Shown: one piece after another, positions 38,518 to 52,406 of the stretch
Layout: each line of letters begins with the position of its first letter
How positions within the stretch are numbered: the first letter of the stretch is position 1
NCBI GenBank assembly: GCA_026874595.1
Contig: CM049320.1
Coordinates: 51,348,714 to 51,412,713 of the forward strand
Direction of reading: 5' to 3'
DNA from: Sipunculus nudus
Lineage: Eukaryota > Annelida > Sipuncula > Golfingiida > Sipunculidae
Length of the DNA: 64,000 nucleotides
Position numbers and translations under genes: made by a program
The notes under the pieces: model-generated
Databases searched by the model: none
Seen by the model: the letters and a program-made list of their open reading frames with translations, nothing else
Told to the model about the DNA's origin: nothing

Positions 38518-38595
<78 letters not shown>
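38518..38595. repeat. (AT)n(GA)n microsatellite
   Basis: About 60 bp of AT then about 16 bp of GA, in the WRAP73 3' flank. Confidence 0.95.
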
Positions 38596-39112
38596 GGTAC
38601 AGATTTAACCCACGCAATACTAAGTTGGTACTATGATGTAAATGTAAACATGAAAGTGCCTTTAGTTCAGTGCCTTAGGTGTTTAAAATAAATGACTCTT
38701 ATAACCAGCTGAGATGCAGATTGTGATCATCATACTTCTTTGTATACCACAGGTGCTAGCAGCTAGATAATTGAGAGAAAGTATTGTTATAAATTAAATA
38801 ATTTTTTTTCAATGGCTGTGTACTAAACCTAAGTTTTACTTTTTTCATTCTTTTTTTAAACAAATGTATTCATTTTTTTATAATATTTTTATACCTTTTT
38901 TCATTAAATTTTGAGTATCAGGACTACAGTACACAGAGCACACAGAGGCCTAGCTGTTCCTGAATTTTTCGCAGGAGTTAAATTTTTGAATATTATATAT
39001 GTTAGATAATGTTTGTACTGGACGAGACCCGGGCGTCAAAAGTTGACGGGTAGATGTCTCACATTCAACGGTTGTGATCATTTATACCATACAGTGTACA
39101 TATTGAATTCAT

Positions 39113-39118
39113 AATAAA
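39113..39118 (+). terminator. Possible WRAP73 polyadenylation signal
   Basis: AATAAA about 1.8 kb past the stop, in a stretch that is well conserved in the block C copy (also AATAAA, about 59842). Another AATAAA lies at 37896. Which is used cannot be told from sequence. Confidence 0.3.
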
Positions 39119-39274
39119 CATATCTTTATGCTATACGTATCAGTGTTCATGAACCAGTGTGCATGCGCTTATTTGACAGACACGGAGTCATAAGGTCCGG
39201 ACCTACCCTAAACGTCTTGATGTTACTGCCCAACCGGCCTTATATCTGCTGCAAGTAATATAATGCCAGTCTTT

Positions 39275-39688
39275 GTCCCCCACTTCCTCGTAATGGGGGA
39301 CATTGATTTTGGTTTGTCTTTCTGTCCATCTTTCTGTCTGCCTGTCCGTCCATCAGGTTTTCGTTTCCGAGTGATAACTTTCCAAAATATTGTCCGATTT
39401 TATTCAAATTTGGATCAATGTTCACTCTCATGCATATCTTTGATAGGATTGTTTTTTGAGTGTCTGTCTGAAAGTTTATTCTCACGAGCTCATTAACAAA
39501 AAATACAAAATTTTGTTCTAAATTGACAACCAAAAATATATCGTGGAGACAGGGCCAATGAAACTAAAACACAGCCACTATGACATGTGAAGACATCTTC
39601 CGGCGAAAATAAAAACTAAAGTATTAATAGGGCAAGCATGAAGGACAAGATGCGGAAGCGGGGGACATGAATTCTACGAATGTGCTTG
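39275..39688 (+). mobile_element. GTCCCCC-family Helentron-like element, copy 3
   Basis: The left hairpin is TGTCCCCC/GGGGGACA (39274-39302), followed by GTCTGCCTGTCCGTCC. The inverted arm GGAAGCGGGGGACA is near 39654-39667, then a small ATTC/GAAT hairpin and CTTG, T-flanked. Block C lacks it at the matching place (about 59990), so it inserted after the duplication or was lost from C. Confidence 0.7.
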
Positions 39689-40570
39689 TTTTATTTATAA
39701 CTGCACAATAAAGATAGTTGCGTGAGACATGTTATTAATTCGTTTGTTACTTGTCCATCAATCAGTCATTTGTACTCAAAATATATAGAAAATAAAAAAG
39801 AAGTCATTCACTAAGTCTTAAATGTTAAATTTATGTGTTTAATTTTATTTTTAAATTAACTCTCATGGGTAGCTTTAACGCAAATTTCCGGGGCAATTTA
39901 TTTTCGCTCCAGTCCACCCCTGAACTTATCTGTCACTGGACTTTCCTGTACTTGTGGTAAAACACTGACCAAAATCCCAATGCACACCTTGAAATGTCAG
40001 CCTTTTTGTAGTTTACGTTACCGGAGGCCACAACAAGCCTATACCACCAAAGATCGGAATAACGGAGCCTTTATTATAGGAAGACGGAAATTCAAATCTG
40101 CCCCTTAAGCTCTGCTAATATCGGTATTGCCCATTTAATCATTTTCAAGTCTTTTCATTTACCAAAAATGAGTATTATGATGAATTGTTAAACAAAAGTG
40201 AAATCAGTTCCTCATAAAATACCTTGCGTATTAACGAAGGTGGAATTCTCGTTTCTGTCCAATATAAAGAGTGATCTTAATCAGAGAACTGCTGTCACTG
40301 ATACCCTGACCTACCGAAGGCACCTTTCTACACTTTACTTTCATAAGACCCAGTTGTGCCAGGACAGGGTCTATACTTTCATCAAGTGAAGGACTTCCGT
40401 CATTTCAAGTGGACAGGGTCAGCCAATATTCCCCGGTTTCTATGTTCCCCAAATTTATAGTTTTTGTTTGCTGTCACAGACCTGTAACAGACATTGTTAA
40501 TAAGTACTAAAAATAATAAAAAATTATACTTGAAAATTCATGTAGTGCCTGGAAGTGGACCTAATTCAAC

Positions 40571-40678
40571 GGGAAGAGACTGGTTGGCCCACATGAAGAA
40601 CTGGTTGGCCCACATTAAGGACTGGTTGGCCCACATTAAGGACTGATAGGTCCACATTAAGGACTGATTAAGATTATC
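40571..40678 (+). repeat. Four-copy 26-bp tandem repeat (GACTGGTTGGCCCACATTAA)
   Basis: Four to five units. Block C keeps a single unit at about 60908-60930, so the expansion happened in block A after duplication or contracted in C. Confidence 0.85.
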
Positions 40679-40699
40679 TGGTAACATAATATAGCATGA

Positions 40700-41135
40700 A
40701 AGATACACTGGAACCATTTAGTGATTTTTCAAAGGTGAGCATGGTATCTTGTGGAATATAAAGATGGAAACAAACATTGATCCTCAATGCACACCTCGCG
40801 TCTACAAAGTTAGATCATTGCCTTCAGCCTTAAAAGACGACCAATATATGAGATACACTGCATGATATCCGTTCTGGAAATTTACTGAAACCAGTACTGA
40901 GATAGGCCTGGAACAAAACTGGAAATACTCTGAAAATGATCTGGAAATCTCTCAAATCTGGAGGTACACTAACATAAATATTAGAGATATACTGAAACTA
41001 ATACCGGAGATAGACTGACAACAATTTATGAAATACATTGGGATCAGTTCTTTGGAGATTCCGTTACAAAATTAAAATACTGGATATGGGTTGGGATCAA
41101 CACTCCAGATATACTAGTCTATCAGCCAGACCCTG
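40700..41135 (+). repeat. Degenerate CTGGAGATATACTGAGATCA repeats
   Basis: Loose repeats of an (ACTGGA)(ATACTCTG)(GATCA) vocabulary. Similar stretches lie at 48640-48750, 49660-49850, 55200-55310 and 61130-61330, several near duplication edges. Confidence 0.6.
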
Positions 41136-41324
41136 AAAATAAGGGCTGTCGGTTCCAAAAGAGGGGCAATTGCTATTATTATTTTTTTCGGAAAATTATA
41201 AAATTATATATAAAATTCGCAATATGTGCTGGATTAGCACTGGAGACACGCTGTGACAAAACCACGAATACACATTAAACCTAACACACCGGCAGCAATA
41301 CAAAGAAGAACTGGAAGCTACACT

Positions 41325-41765
41325 GGTTAGAGCTTCATACCAATAGGAGAGCTACACTGCAGCTTCACATCATTACGGGAGCTACACTGGAGCTTCACAT
41401 TTGTACGAAAGCTACACTTGAACTTCACATCAATACTAGAGCTACACTGGAGCTTTATACCGATACGCGAACTACACTGGAGCTTCCAATCAATACGGTT
41501 GCTACATTTTCCTTCACATCAATACGGGAGATTCACACCAAATCGTGTGCCGCACTGGAGCTTCCCACCACTAAGGGGGCTACTTTGGAGCTTCATATCA
41601 GTACGAGAGCTACACTCGAGCTCCCTTTCAATACGGAAGCTACACAGGAGCTTCACACCAATACGGGAGTTAAACACCAAAACACGAGCTACGCTTGAGC
41701 TTCCCGTCAATACGTGAGCTACATTTTTACCTTCGCATCAGTGCGAGAGCTACAGTGAACCTTCT
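41325..41765 (+). repeat. ~30-bp tandem array (GAGCTACACTGGAGCTTCAC)
   Basis: About 14 units of GAGCTACACTGGAGCTTCAC plus (ATCAATACG). The homologous array in block C is 61505-61790, and block B has a vestige near 50050-50100. A 99-codon open frame here is only the array read through. Confidence 0.9.
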
Positions 41766-43887
41766 TGTACTTGGGATCTACTAAGGCCAATATCAATGCT
41801 ACACAGGGCACAGTTTAATAAGTGCGTAATACATGTATAATTTAGTAGCGTTTGGGATCCTGAATGTTATAAATAAATGCATGACTTACATGTCACGAGC
41901 TCTGCTTTATTTCTCAAGGTATGTTAAAAATTCTAACACAGGCATAATTTTTTATCAACTAGAGACTATTCAGCATCAACGAATGGGTTATTCATGCCTG
42001 CTATTTAAACATAAGTAATTAAACTTGCAAAAGAGCAAAGTTCGATAGTTTGACATAATTAGTGTGAGCATGCGGCCATGCTTCACCATGGCTTGTAGAG
42101 CTACTTATGGCATCACATGAATATGTGATATATGCCTAAATATATATTACATGAAATATTTATGAGGGAAATAAGCATACAATGACTATAAAAAACAGCC
42201 GTCACTGGTTGAAACAGTTTTTGTACCAAGGTGCAACTTGCGCATCTACTTGTTCATGGTAACTGTAGTATCAGTAATTATACATCAACCTGGATATGAA
42301 ATCAACGGGGAATTCGAATACCTCAAAGCGTGACCCACTTTGGGCTTGGGTTCCTCTGGCAGGTAATTATTCTGTGTGGTGGTTGTTTATCATGAGCTTA
42401 CCGTGGTACTGCGTATCAAAGGTGATCCCGTTGTCGTTAGGAAAATGAAGTATTTCATATAAAAAGCCTTTCTTTTCACATTAGGTGATGTTTCGACGTT
42501 CAGTTGATCCCTATTAGCCAAAGTATAAATAGAAAATGTGCAGTTTTGATACAGGCGACATCCACTCTCTTTAGCCCGATTACACTGGTTCAAACACAGA
42601 GCCAAGTTTCAGACCAACGAGAGAGGGTTTTGCATGTTAATAATTTAGAAGTGGATGCAAAATGCGAGACCACATTCTCATTGGTCTGGTGACAGTTATA
42701 TGCTCTGTGCACACCCTGGTGATAAAACCCAGATGACCTTTCTTTCAAAAGCAGCGGTAAAAACAAAGGGAGCTTGATTATAGCTCAATATCATAGGCCT
42801 TCTGATACAAAACGTTGAGATTATACAATCGAATCCTAACAAAATTATGTTGAAATCACTGTCGACAAGTAACTCACACGCACTTTTTTATCTGTCTGGT
42901 GTTTATGTTTTCTTTCTAACATTTCTTTTTTTATTACTGACATTCTGTCTTATTCTTTATCTTTTCACTGTACACTTCTTCTCCTTCTTGCCTCCCTCAT
43001 GCCCTAATTCACTTTGCATTTGCCAGTTTTTACCTCTCTACGCGCTTTTGCTCTCTCAGATTTTTCATATTCTTCTTTCCTACTTTCTTTACAATATTTA
43101 TCTTAACTTTCTCGTCGAACGTTTCTTGTTACAGGTATAACATACTCCTTCATGTTGATATCATCTTTCGTGAAATACCAAGGGATGTTATACGTGGAGT
43201 TCTTGGATGTGTACCAGGCTACCCCAGTCGAAACAAGTTTAATAGCAACGGTTATGGGATTAACAGGCATCATTACAAGTATGTCAGTGTCATTCACACA
43301 AGTCTGCATGATGAAATACCTCTATCATGACCTCAACATACAGTGGTTAATTAGCTTTTACATATTATTATTATTTTGAAAGTAAAAGTGATACCTAGAT
43401 ATATTACAGATAATTTTTCAGACTTTTATCGTGATATGATGAACATTTTTAATATGGTTCTACCCGGTTTCACTTATGACACTTGAGCTCGATTGAAAAC
43501 TAATTTCTGTAAAAATTATTTATTTAAAACAAAAGAGTAAAAACCAATTTCTGAGCCAATCAATGTCATACTATCAGGCTTTTTACAACACCCGAGCTCG
43601 ATTAACAGTTACCTGTAAAAACTAATTCCCGAGCTCTCCAATAACTATGCACAACCAGTGAGCCCAACGTTATTATATATTAATATTCCTAATTTCATTT
43701 ATATTCCTTGTCCCAGGTTGGCCACTGGGGGCGCTGACTGACTACTTCAGCGTTCGGATGATGATGATAGTGAGTGGTTTGTTTTGTTGTGCGGGGACCC
43801 TCCTTGCCGCATTTTCTAGCGGTATCCCTTTGCTGATAGTTTCCCTTGGAATCGTTTATAGTAAGTTCATTGATATAAATAAAGTAT

Positions 43888-43935
43888 GTATGTATCTATC
43901 TATCTATCTAACAATCCACCTATCTATCTATCTGT
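43888..43935. repeat. (CTAT)n tetranucleotide
   Basis: An interrupted CTAT repeat soon after the exon 3 donor. The same repeat occupies the same place in copies B (about 51945-52015) and C (about 63920-64000). Confidence 0.9.
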
Positions 43936-44626
43936 GTATTATATGGATGGATATACCATGGATTTCTTGTGGGTCTCTTTAAAAACGGAGGGGATGAGCC
44001 ATTATCACCTGAAAAGCTTCAGCATTACTAACGGTTACCCTAATTTTATCACCTTGCTTAAGAAATAAGTTAATTTGTCATATGTACGTATATAAAAGTA
44101 TCACATACAGTATTACATATATTGACTAGCTTGTTGTAAAAGAATACTCTGAAAAATGAAAATAAATTCGTGAAATCGTATATAAAAGATAATTGTTTAT
44201 GTATCAGTTTTCTGCAAGTGGGCTTCTGCGTGTCTGTTTCGAAGTGTTTTAACAAATTCCTCGATCGTTGTGTCTTTTAATATATATAGGCATATTAAAT
44301 TCACGGATTCTATGGAATGTCAAGGAAAAATTCTCGTCTCTTTTATGCAGACGGGCCAGTCGTGAGGAACATATTGGGTAAAATTTCCTGTTAATTTCCT
44401 CTATGGGTCAGGAAAGACTCGCGGAGTTCGTCGAAGCTAAGGGCACGTGCGACCTGTGGGAGATGGTTACCCATATAAAAACGCGTTAGTTCATCAAAAT
44501 TAAATAGGCCTTATAATTACGTTTTGGTACATGAAAGATTTTTTAATGAAGCTTTCTTTTATATGCATGTTAAGCAACTTTGCTGCATACTCTTCACTAC
44601 ATTGAACTAATATATATTTGTACCTT

Positions 44627-44627
<1 letters not shown>

Positions 44628-44672
<45 letters not shown>
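44628..44672. repeat. (AT)n microsatellite in copy A intron 3
   Basis: About 45 bp of alternating AT. It lies inside a stretch of roughly 1 kb (43950-44985) that copy B lacks. Confidence 0.9.
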
Positions 44673-44675
<3 letters not shown>

Positions 44676-46986
44676 TTTATTCGTGTTTCCACTTAAAATC
44701 CTATGATTGTTTGATGTCCTTCAGTTTATCGGACCTATACGACATTGTATTTTATTGTAATTTCTCTAAGTATTTCGGGCATTTAAGTAAACAGAAGTTA
44801 ATTCTGTTAAAGCCTACCATTGAAGATGTAGTAAATAAATAGATAAATGATTATGATGCATAAGCCTTTGATATAATTATTTTGGGTGACGTCACGTCAT
44901 GTCACTGTAAATTAAGCTGATTTAGTTTTTGACTGTTTGATAGGACATTCAGAATCAGATGGTTGTCATAGTAGTCCATGTTTTTGCTATCAGTTTATAC
45001 AGGGCAGTTCCTAACCTAACTTTGACGTAATTCACGTAACTTCACTATTTTTTTTTTATTTCGTTATCATATGATTATAGTGAGTTACGCTGAATTCTAA
45101 TGATCCATGTATGATTATGCAATATATTGGGATTGTTTTAAGGGTTGTCTTTGTTTTTGGAAACAGTTATTACACAAAATTCCGGTTCAGGATTAACAGG
45201 AAATACAGGTATTTCCCAGAAAATTTAGTAAATACCTGTAGTCCCTGAGTGAATAAGGTTCCTCACGTATTAACTGAAGTTTTAGGAAATACGTATATAT
45301 ACTGATTAACGCTTTCACTGTAACATATATAAATATATATATATATAAACTATTTTATACACACATATATATACACATAACTATGTATACACATTCATTT
45401 TATATACAAGTCACAACAAGCCTTAATTTATTTTGAATTTTCCTTCACAGGTATAGCAGGAACTGCTGTAATAACATTCAGCCTCCCATCAATTAGTAAA
45501 TATTTCAAACACAAGAAGACATTCGCTACCAGCATAGTATATGCCGGAGGTGGTTGTGCCACTGCACTTTTCCCGATATTTGGGAATTTTCTCATAGAAA
45601 AGTTTACACTCCGTGGGCTATTTCTAATATATTCCGGACTGTTGCTGAACATATGTGCTGCTGGGGCCCTCTTGAGGCCGGCATCGGGGACGCAACACTT
45701 GAAACGAAGGTTTTCCTGTGGTGCCGCAACTTACGACAAAAAGTTAGAGAATGTTATTACCATATCTGTAATACGGGTTGAAGATCAGTCCACCATTACA
45801 AGTAGCATTGGTTCAACTTCATGTGACGCCAAAGGTGAAAGTTCTCATTCTCGGGATATGGAATGCAAGGATACTACAAGAAACAGTAGCCTGGTACAAC
45901 GGGTTTGCACCTTCAGATGCATATTCTATATAGCGGGCCTGCTGTTTGCTCAGTTCGGCTACTATACCTGTTCATTCTTTCTTGCCCCTTTCATGTCTGA
46001 TTAAGGCTACAATGAAAGTCGTATTTCCCTGGTTCTTGCAATATTTGGTGGCACAGACGCTTTTGGAAAGCTTCTCTTCGGATACATTGGTGATATGAAA
46101 GTGTTTGACCGAAGCACACTGCTGTGTTTTGCTCTATTCGTTTGCGGCCTCGCTACAAGTTTCATTTCATCATTATTTGCATTGAGTCACATCATCGTCG
46201 CAACCGTTATCTTTGGATTATGTGGTGGTGTATCTTCGATGTATATGGGACCATTAATTCACGACGTCTTGGGTTCCGAGTATATTGGATTTGGTATAGG
46301 ACTATGCTACACTTTCTCAGACACTGCTTTGACTATCAGTCCCATCATTGGAGGTACGTTTTTTTTCTGTTTTAGAACATTCCATCTATCTAAAATAGAT
46401 AGTTGTCTCTTGGTCAAAAGTCTCTTTTTTATCTTGGAGAGAAGCAGCGGGACACATGAGTTTTAAGCGTAATAGGGCGGTTGGCGAAGTTGATGGCCGG
46501 CAAAGTATAGCAGCCACAGCGACTCTCTGTCTGTGAGCGCATACCTGATGACTGTCAGTATAATATTTCGGCTTTATAATAACAATTCTGTTGGACTAGA
46601 CAGCATTTAATACATATTGTTGGAGTTAAGATTCAATATCTTCGTTATTTCTTTTTACAGAGAACCGTGATTAAAAAAATCTGGGAATTTCAGGCATGGT
46701 CCTTACTTGCAGCCCAGTGGTCAGAAGTAGTTTTTACGGTTTTATATCCAGACAAATAATTCAAACCTGAACCTTCTTATATCGACCATATGACTATTAT
46801 TATTCGTACAATGCTTACATCTTGCTTTACCACTTATTGTCTTTGTGTCCAGGTATTATGAAGGAGATGACGGGAACCTATGCTATGTCCTACATGGTAG
46901 GGCCCGGCGCTTACTTCGCAGCAGTAGGATTGTGCCTTTTATCCAGACAAACATCAGGGTTTTCGAGGATATCAAATAAAAAATAA

Positions 46987-49206
46987 TTAGGGATGTATAC
47001 TGAATGTTGTCCTAACAACATCGTACACTTCGTTACCGTGTCCGTCCTATATTAAGATATTTTTTTTTAATCTGTAAAGTTTAATTAAATTTTATGAAAG
47101 AAAATCACAGGTACAACGGAAATAATTGAAGAAAACATATTGACTCAATAAAAATAATTTTTTCGCTTGCAAATTACGTAACATGTGTTAAGCCATAGGA
47201 ATACTCTGTTACTTATCAGCGGTTTATCTGCTGTTAATATTAGTAAATATTAAGATATGTAGTTATATTCTCCATTCTACGGTTGTCAGTGCAATTCTGA
47301 TTCAAGATAATTAACAACATAATTCGGTTTACTGTAAAAATTGACAAAGATTGCATTAATCATGTATCATCACTTGCTGTCTGGGTTAATAAAATAACAT
47401 CTAGATTCAGGGATATTTAAAAATTTATGGCTTTGTTCATTATATGGCTTTGTTTGGTGAGAAAATGTGAGGGGATAATCTACAGGTCTATAGACAGAAG
47501 AACACCTGAAATATCCTGAAATAAAGATCCCAGCTGATATCCCAAGGCCCCACCTTATAACAAAGAGGTAAAAAAACCGTTACAGAATATAATGATTTTC
47601 TTCTCTTCAATCACATATTATGGAATATATATATTGTTTATATTTTCAACACATTCATAATAATGACTAACATGTATCTTAATTGAATGAAGCAGTTGAC
47701 GCATACAACATACTATACTTTAATTGATTATTGAGGAAAATATGAAGATACTGTAACTGGATGAGGACACCCTATAAATCACTTAGTCAAAAAATTATGT
47801 TATCATGCCGTAAAATGCATTATCGTAGACTGTATACGTGACCTACGCGTGCAGACGTGTAGGGAAAAGACGGCGCAAGACACAAAACCAGGCGCTTCCT
47901 TTTGGTATCAAGCATACTTTTATGATATTTACCAGATTTCTAGTTCGTAAAAGAGGAGTCGCCTGTCCCCTCTACGCCAAAGAATTGGAAGCCATCTGGA
48001 GTGAATCGATTTCAACCAAAATATCAGTTATGAGACTGTTGTCACAACATTAGTGAAGAACATTCCACACAATGCATGAGCGATAAGGTTAAGCTTAAAT
48101 ACGTGACGCTGTATCTACACGAAAAATATTCAATCAGGTAAAATGTGAAGGTACTGAAAAAGTGCTAATTCAAATAGACATCAATTGGATCAGACATTCT
48201 CCAGAAGTGTGTCTGAATTAAAGTTGAGGTCAATTATTTGGTGATAAGATGGTTATTTAACTGGGTTAGAATCAAGATTAAAGTATCCATCTTCTCCTTG
48301 TCCTTTGTTTGTCATTTTGAATTTGCCATTAATAAATTTCAAATTTTATTATTTAATAAATATTATAATTTGAACCAAACTGCATCCAGTGACCCACAAA
48401 TACAAGGAATAAGCTTTGTCTTGACTAAGCAGAGTCAGACAAATAAACTCTCTTTGGAGAATTGAAAGATTTCGAAGGGCATTTTTCCTTTCGAGGAAGA
48501 CATTATTTCATATAATGGATTCTAACCTTCCCGTCTTATGAAACATACTTACTGATGGGATCTCTATCCTTCCATAATCTTCGGTCTGTCCCTCACTCAC
48601 AGGATAACTTTACCGTGATGACTGGTGTTATAATGAGATGAATACTGAGGATATGCTGGGATTGTGTCGATGATAAGCTATGACTAGCACTGGTGAAATG
48701 CTGGGATCAACACTGGTCTGCTAAGAATAAAGACTCAGTCTGGAATAAAATTTTAATTATATGTTAGTTTTGAAAGAAAATATGTTAAATCGTTTTTACA
48801 CTAGCCTTGTCACGTTTATCATTAAGTATTGATTTTAAGAATTGTCCCTTATATTTTAGATATGCAGGCAGTACAAAATTTCTCTTCTCAGAGATTTTTG
48901 GTAGTTTTCTTAAAACAGTATTTCAGTCGATCACCTCGTCATCTTTGTATATTTCTCACACAACGTCAGCAATATACTTTTCTAATTCTGTTCTTAGGTT
49001 TAGGAAAATGAAAGCTAGGAAGCGTTTTTTTCCGGGGTCTTATTTTTTTAACCAATGACTTTCTATTTTTACCAGATGACCATTTGTTAGTTTGCCTGGA
49101 ATTGATAAAATTAACATTTAAGAAGAAATGGTGAAATAATATAAATTCTTGCTTGGTTTCAAATATGAATAGAGCACAGGGGCTTAAAGTAACATAAAGT
49201 AACAAA
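46987..49206. other. Flank of transporter copy A
   Basis: No gene recognised. It aligns piecewise with 54096-55500 after copy B (GTAGACTGTATACGTGAC, GAATACTGAGGATATGCT, CTCTTCTCAGAGA). A 71-codon frame at 47838-48053 is not shared with block B. Confidence 0.6.
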
Positions 49207-49575
49207 GCTTCTGTGGCTCAGGGGTTGAGCGCAGGACCCCAAGCCGGGAGATCGTGAGTTCGAATCTCAGTTGAGGCGGTGAGATTTTTCATGGCCGGCC
49301 CCCACCTAGGGTGAGCGCTCTGCAGGCTTAATGGGGAGACTGTGCTCATCAGTCGTGTTTCACTCACAAACGAGTGCGCCTTTCGGGGTTCCTCGGTGTC
49401 ATGACCCAGTCATGGGGATGACACACCTAGGGCCCGTAGTATATCAAACCTGTTGACGCCAGGAAAAATCGGATATAAGCCACTGTCACGTAGTCCGAAA
49501 CCGGATTTGAACTCTGCAGATGTACATATACTTAGTTAAGCAAAGCATTAAAAAACGGAGGCGGTTACCTCCCCT
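49207..49575 (+). mobile_element. tRNA-derived SINE, best-preserved copy
   Basis: Head GCTTCTGTGGCTCAGGGGTT with an A-box-like start and a B box GAGTTCGAATCTC, a body of about 290 bp, and a tail with hairpin GGAGGCGGTTACCTCC. About 369 bp. It lies between blocks A and B. Confidence 0.88.
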
Positions 49576-50621
49576 AAAAATAATAAAATAAAACATGGAT
49601 GTTAAAGCTTGTATTCTTTAGTATGACAATATTAAGACCTTATACTTGAGAAAAATCGAGATCAACACTAAAATAAGCTAGGTGTTCATGATATACTGAG
49701 GTAAATACTGGAGATATATAAATGGATCATACTGGAGATGTACTGTAATTCATATGAGAGATATCCTAAAATCAATGCTAGAGTATTTGATATACCGATG
49801 TCGATGTAGGATATACACTGAGATCAACAGTGCGAGCAGTTTAAAATCAATATGGTTGGAATGAATACGGAGACACTTTGGATACGCCAGGAGTATTTGT
49901 TACGTTAGGCGTAATAATTGAGATATGAGAGAATATGTGCTGGGTCAGCACCAGAGAAACACCGAAATAAAAACCAGGAATACAAGAAAATAACCGGAAA
50001 ACCCTGAAACCATTCCCTTGACACACTGGCTGTAACACAAAGAAGAACTGGGACTTATACGTGAGTTTCACGTCAATTCCGGAGCTGCAATGGAGCCTCA
50101 ATATAATGGGTACCTGATTAGGCTGATATCAGTGCTACAAAAGGCACACTTTAATGAGTGCGCAAAACCAATGATTTATGGTCGTTTTTGAAGAGAGCGA
50201 ATGTTACTAGTAAGTGTATGAAATGCAGATCACGACTGCTGCTTTATTTCTATGGGTACAGTGAAAATGTTGAAATGAACAAAAAGTCTTCTAATCATTC
50301 AGCGATTAATTTACATCAACAAATGGGTAATGCCTTCTGTTCACACATATGTTATTGAACTTTCAAAAGAGCAAAGTTTGATAGTTTGACCTGATTATTG
50401 CGATCATGCAACCATGTTTCACTATGACTTGCAGTGTTTCTTATGGCGTCACATGAGGGTATAACATGAAATATTTATGACACAAATAAGAATACAAATA
50501 CTATACAAACCGGCCGTCACTTCTTGAAACACAGTTTAGCAAGGTGCAACCAACTTCAACAAGCGCATCTATTTGTTCGTTTTTACTATAGTATCATCAG
50601 TATTTATATATCTACCTGAAT

Positions 50622-52351
50622 ATGAAATCAACGAGGAATACGAAGACTTTAAATCGCGACCCCCTCTTGGCTTGGGTTGCTCTGGCAGGTAATATTCTGT
50701 TTGGTTGTTATTATCATAAGCATAGCATGATAATACGTGTCAAAAGGTGACCGCGTTGTCTTCTGAAACTGAAGTATTTGATATGAAGAAAACTTTTCGC
50801 ATAAGGAAATGTTTTGACGTGCAGTTGACCCCTAATTGTCCGGGCATATATGGAAAATGTGCAGTTTTGAAATCGCTGTCAAGTTACACTTGGGCACTTT
50901 TTACTGTCTGTTTTTTATGTCGTTCTGTCCTTTGATTTTTGTTTGTTTTCTTTCAAACGTTTCTTTTTTACCACTAACATTCATTCGTTTTCGTTATCTG
51001 TTCATTTTACATTCTTTCTCCATCATAACCTTACCCATGCCCTCACTCACTTTGCTTATGCCAGAGTTTTTCTCCCCTCTACGCGCTTTTGCATTCTCAG
51101 ATTTTATCCTCATCTTCTTGACTGATTTTTACTTCTTGTAATCTTGACTTTCCTTTCTAAAGTTTCTTGTTACAGGTATAACATACTCCTTCATGTTTAT
51201 ATCATCTTTCGTGAAATACCAAGGAATGTTATACGTGGAGTTTATGGATGTGTACCAGGCTGGCCCCGTGGAAACCAGTTTAATAGCGACGGTTATGGGA
51301 ATTACAGGCATCGTTACATGTATGTCAGTGTTATTCACACCAGTCTGTCAAATTAATTATCTCTATCATGAGCTAAACTCACAGTGGTTAATTAGATTCT
51401 ATATAACATGATTCTTTAAAGTAAAAGTATAGAAACAGGACAAATGGTAACTGGATATTTTACAGTTATTTACGAACTTTTATCATTAGCTTTAAATTAA
51501 GCATGTTTAATATGATACTTCCGTGTTTTCTTATGACAATTGGGCTCGATTAAAAACTAATTTCTGTAAAAAAATTATCATTTTAAACAAATGAGTAAAA
51601 CTAATATCTGAGCCAATCAATGTCATACTGTCAGGCTTCTCTTATGAAACTGGAGCTCGATTTACCGTTACCCGTAAAAACTAATTTCCGAGCCCTACAA
51701 TAACTGTACACAACCAGAAACCCAAAATGATCATATATTAATGTTCATAATTTCGTGTATATTCCTCGTCCCAGGTTGGCCACTAGGGGCGCTGACTGAC
51801 TACTTTAGCGTTCGGATGATGATGATAGTAAGTGGTTTGTTGTGTTGTGCGGGGACCCTCCTTGCCGCATTTTCACACAGTATCCCTTTGCTGATAGTTT
51901 CCCTTGGAATTATTTATAGTAAGTTCATTGATATAAATAAAGTATCTATTTATCTATCTAACTAACGTTTTATCTATCTATCCGTCTATCTATCAATCTA
52001 TCTATCTATCTATGTTTTTGCTATCAGTTTATACAGGGCAGTTCCTAACCTAACTTTGAAGAAATTCACATAACTTCACTTTTTTTGTTGTTGATTTCGT
52101 GATCATTTGGTTATAGTAAGGTTACGCAGAATTCTAATGATTCATATATAATTATGCACTATATTGGGATTGTTTTAATGGTTGTCTTTGTTTTTCTCAA
52201 AGTTATTTCACGAAATTCCGGTTCGTGATTAACAGGAAATACAGGTATTTCCTAGAAAATTTAGTAAATAACTGTAGTTTCTGAGTGAATAAGGTTCTTC
52301 ACTTATTGACTGAAGTTTTAGGAAATATGTATATTTACTGATTTACGCATA

Positions 52352-52406
<55 letters not shown>

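Larger units (their letters stand above)
42296..46986 (+). pseudogene. SLC16/monocarboxylate-transporter-like gene, copy A, with a premature stop
   Basis: Five exons (42296-42362, 43135-43278, 43717-43860, 45451-46353, 46853-46986; 67+144+144+903+134 = 1392 nt) join in phase with GT-AG introns. Without the lesion they would give 463 residues, the usual SLC16 length, with about 12 hydrophobic segments and a polar Ser-rich loop between helices 6 and 7. SLC16-like features are a W-A-W segment in TM1 (DPLWAWV, in place of the usual DGGWGW), GALTDYFSVR after helix 2 and KYFKHKKTFATSI...AGGG at helix 5. Substrate unknown. Exon 4 carries TAA at 46002-46004 where copy B has TTA (Leu), between Asp and Gly at helix 7. 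This would remove the C-terminal half. Confidence 0.82.

Noticed and set aside
41418-41717. 99-codon frame rich in HWSF-type repeats
   Set aside because: It is a read-through of the GAGCTACACTGGAGCTTC array, and the homologous array in block C does not keep the frame.
47838-48053. 71-codon basic frame after transporter copy A
   Set aside because: The homologous part of block B (about 54790-54850) lacks it, and no family was recognised.
49207-49280. tRNA gene
   Set aside because: The A- and B-box-like head is part of a ~370-bp repeat found four times, with no closed cloverleaf or CCA-ready end. It is a SINE.
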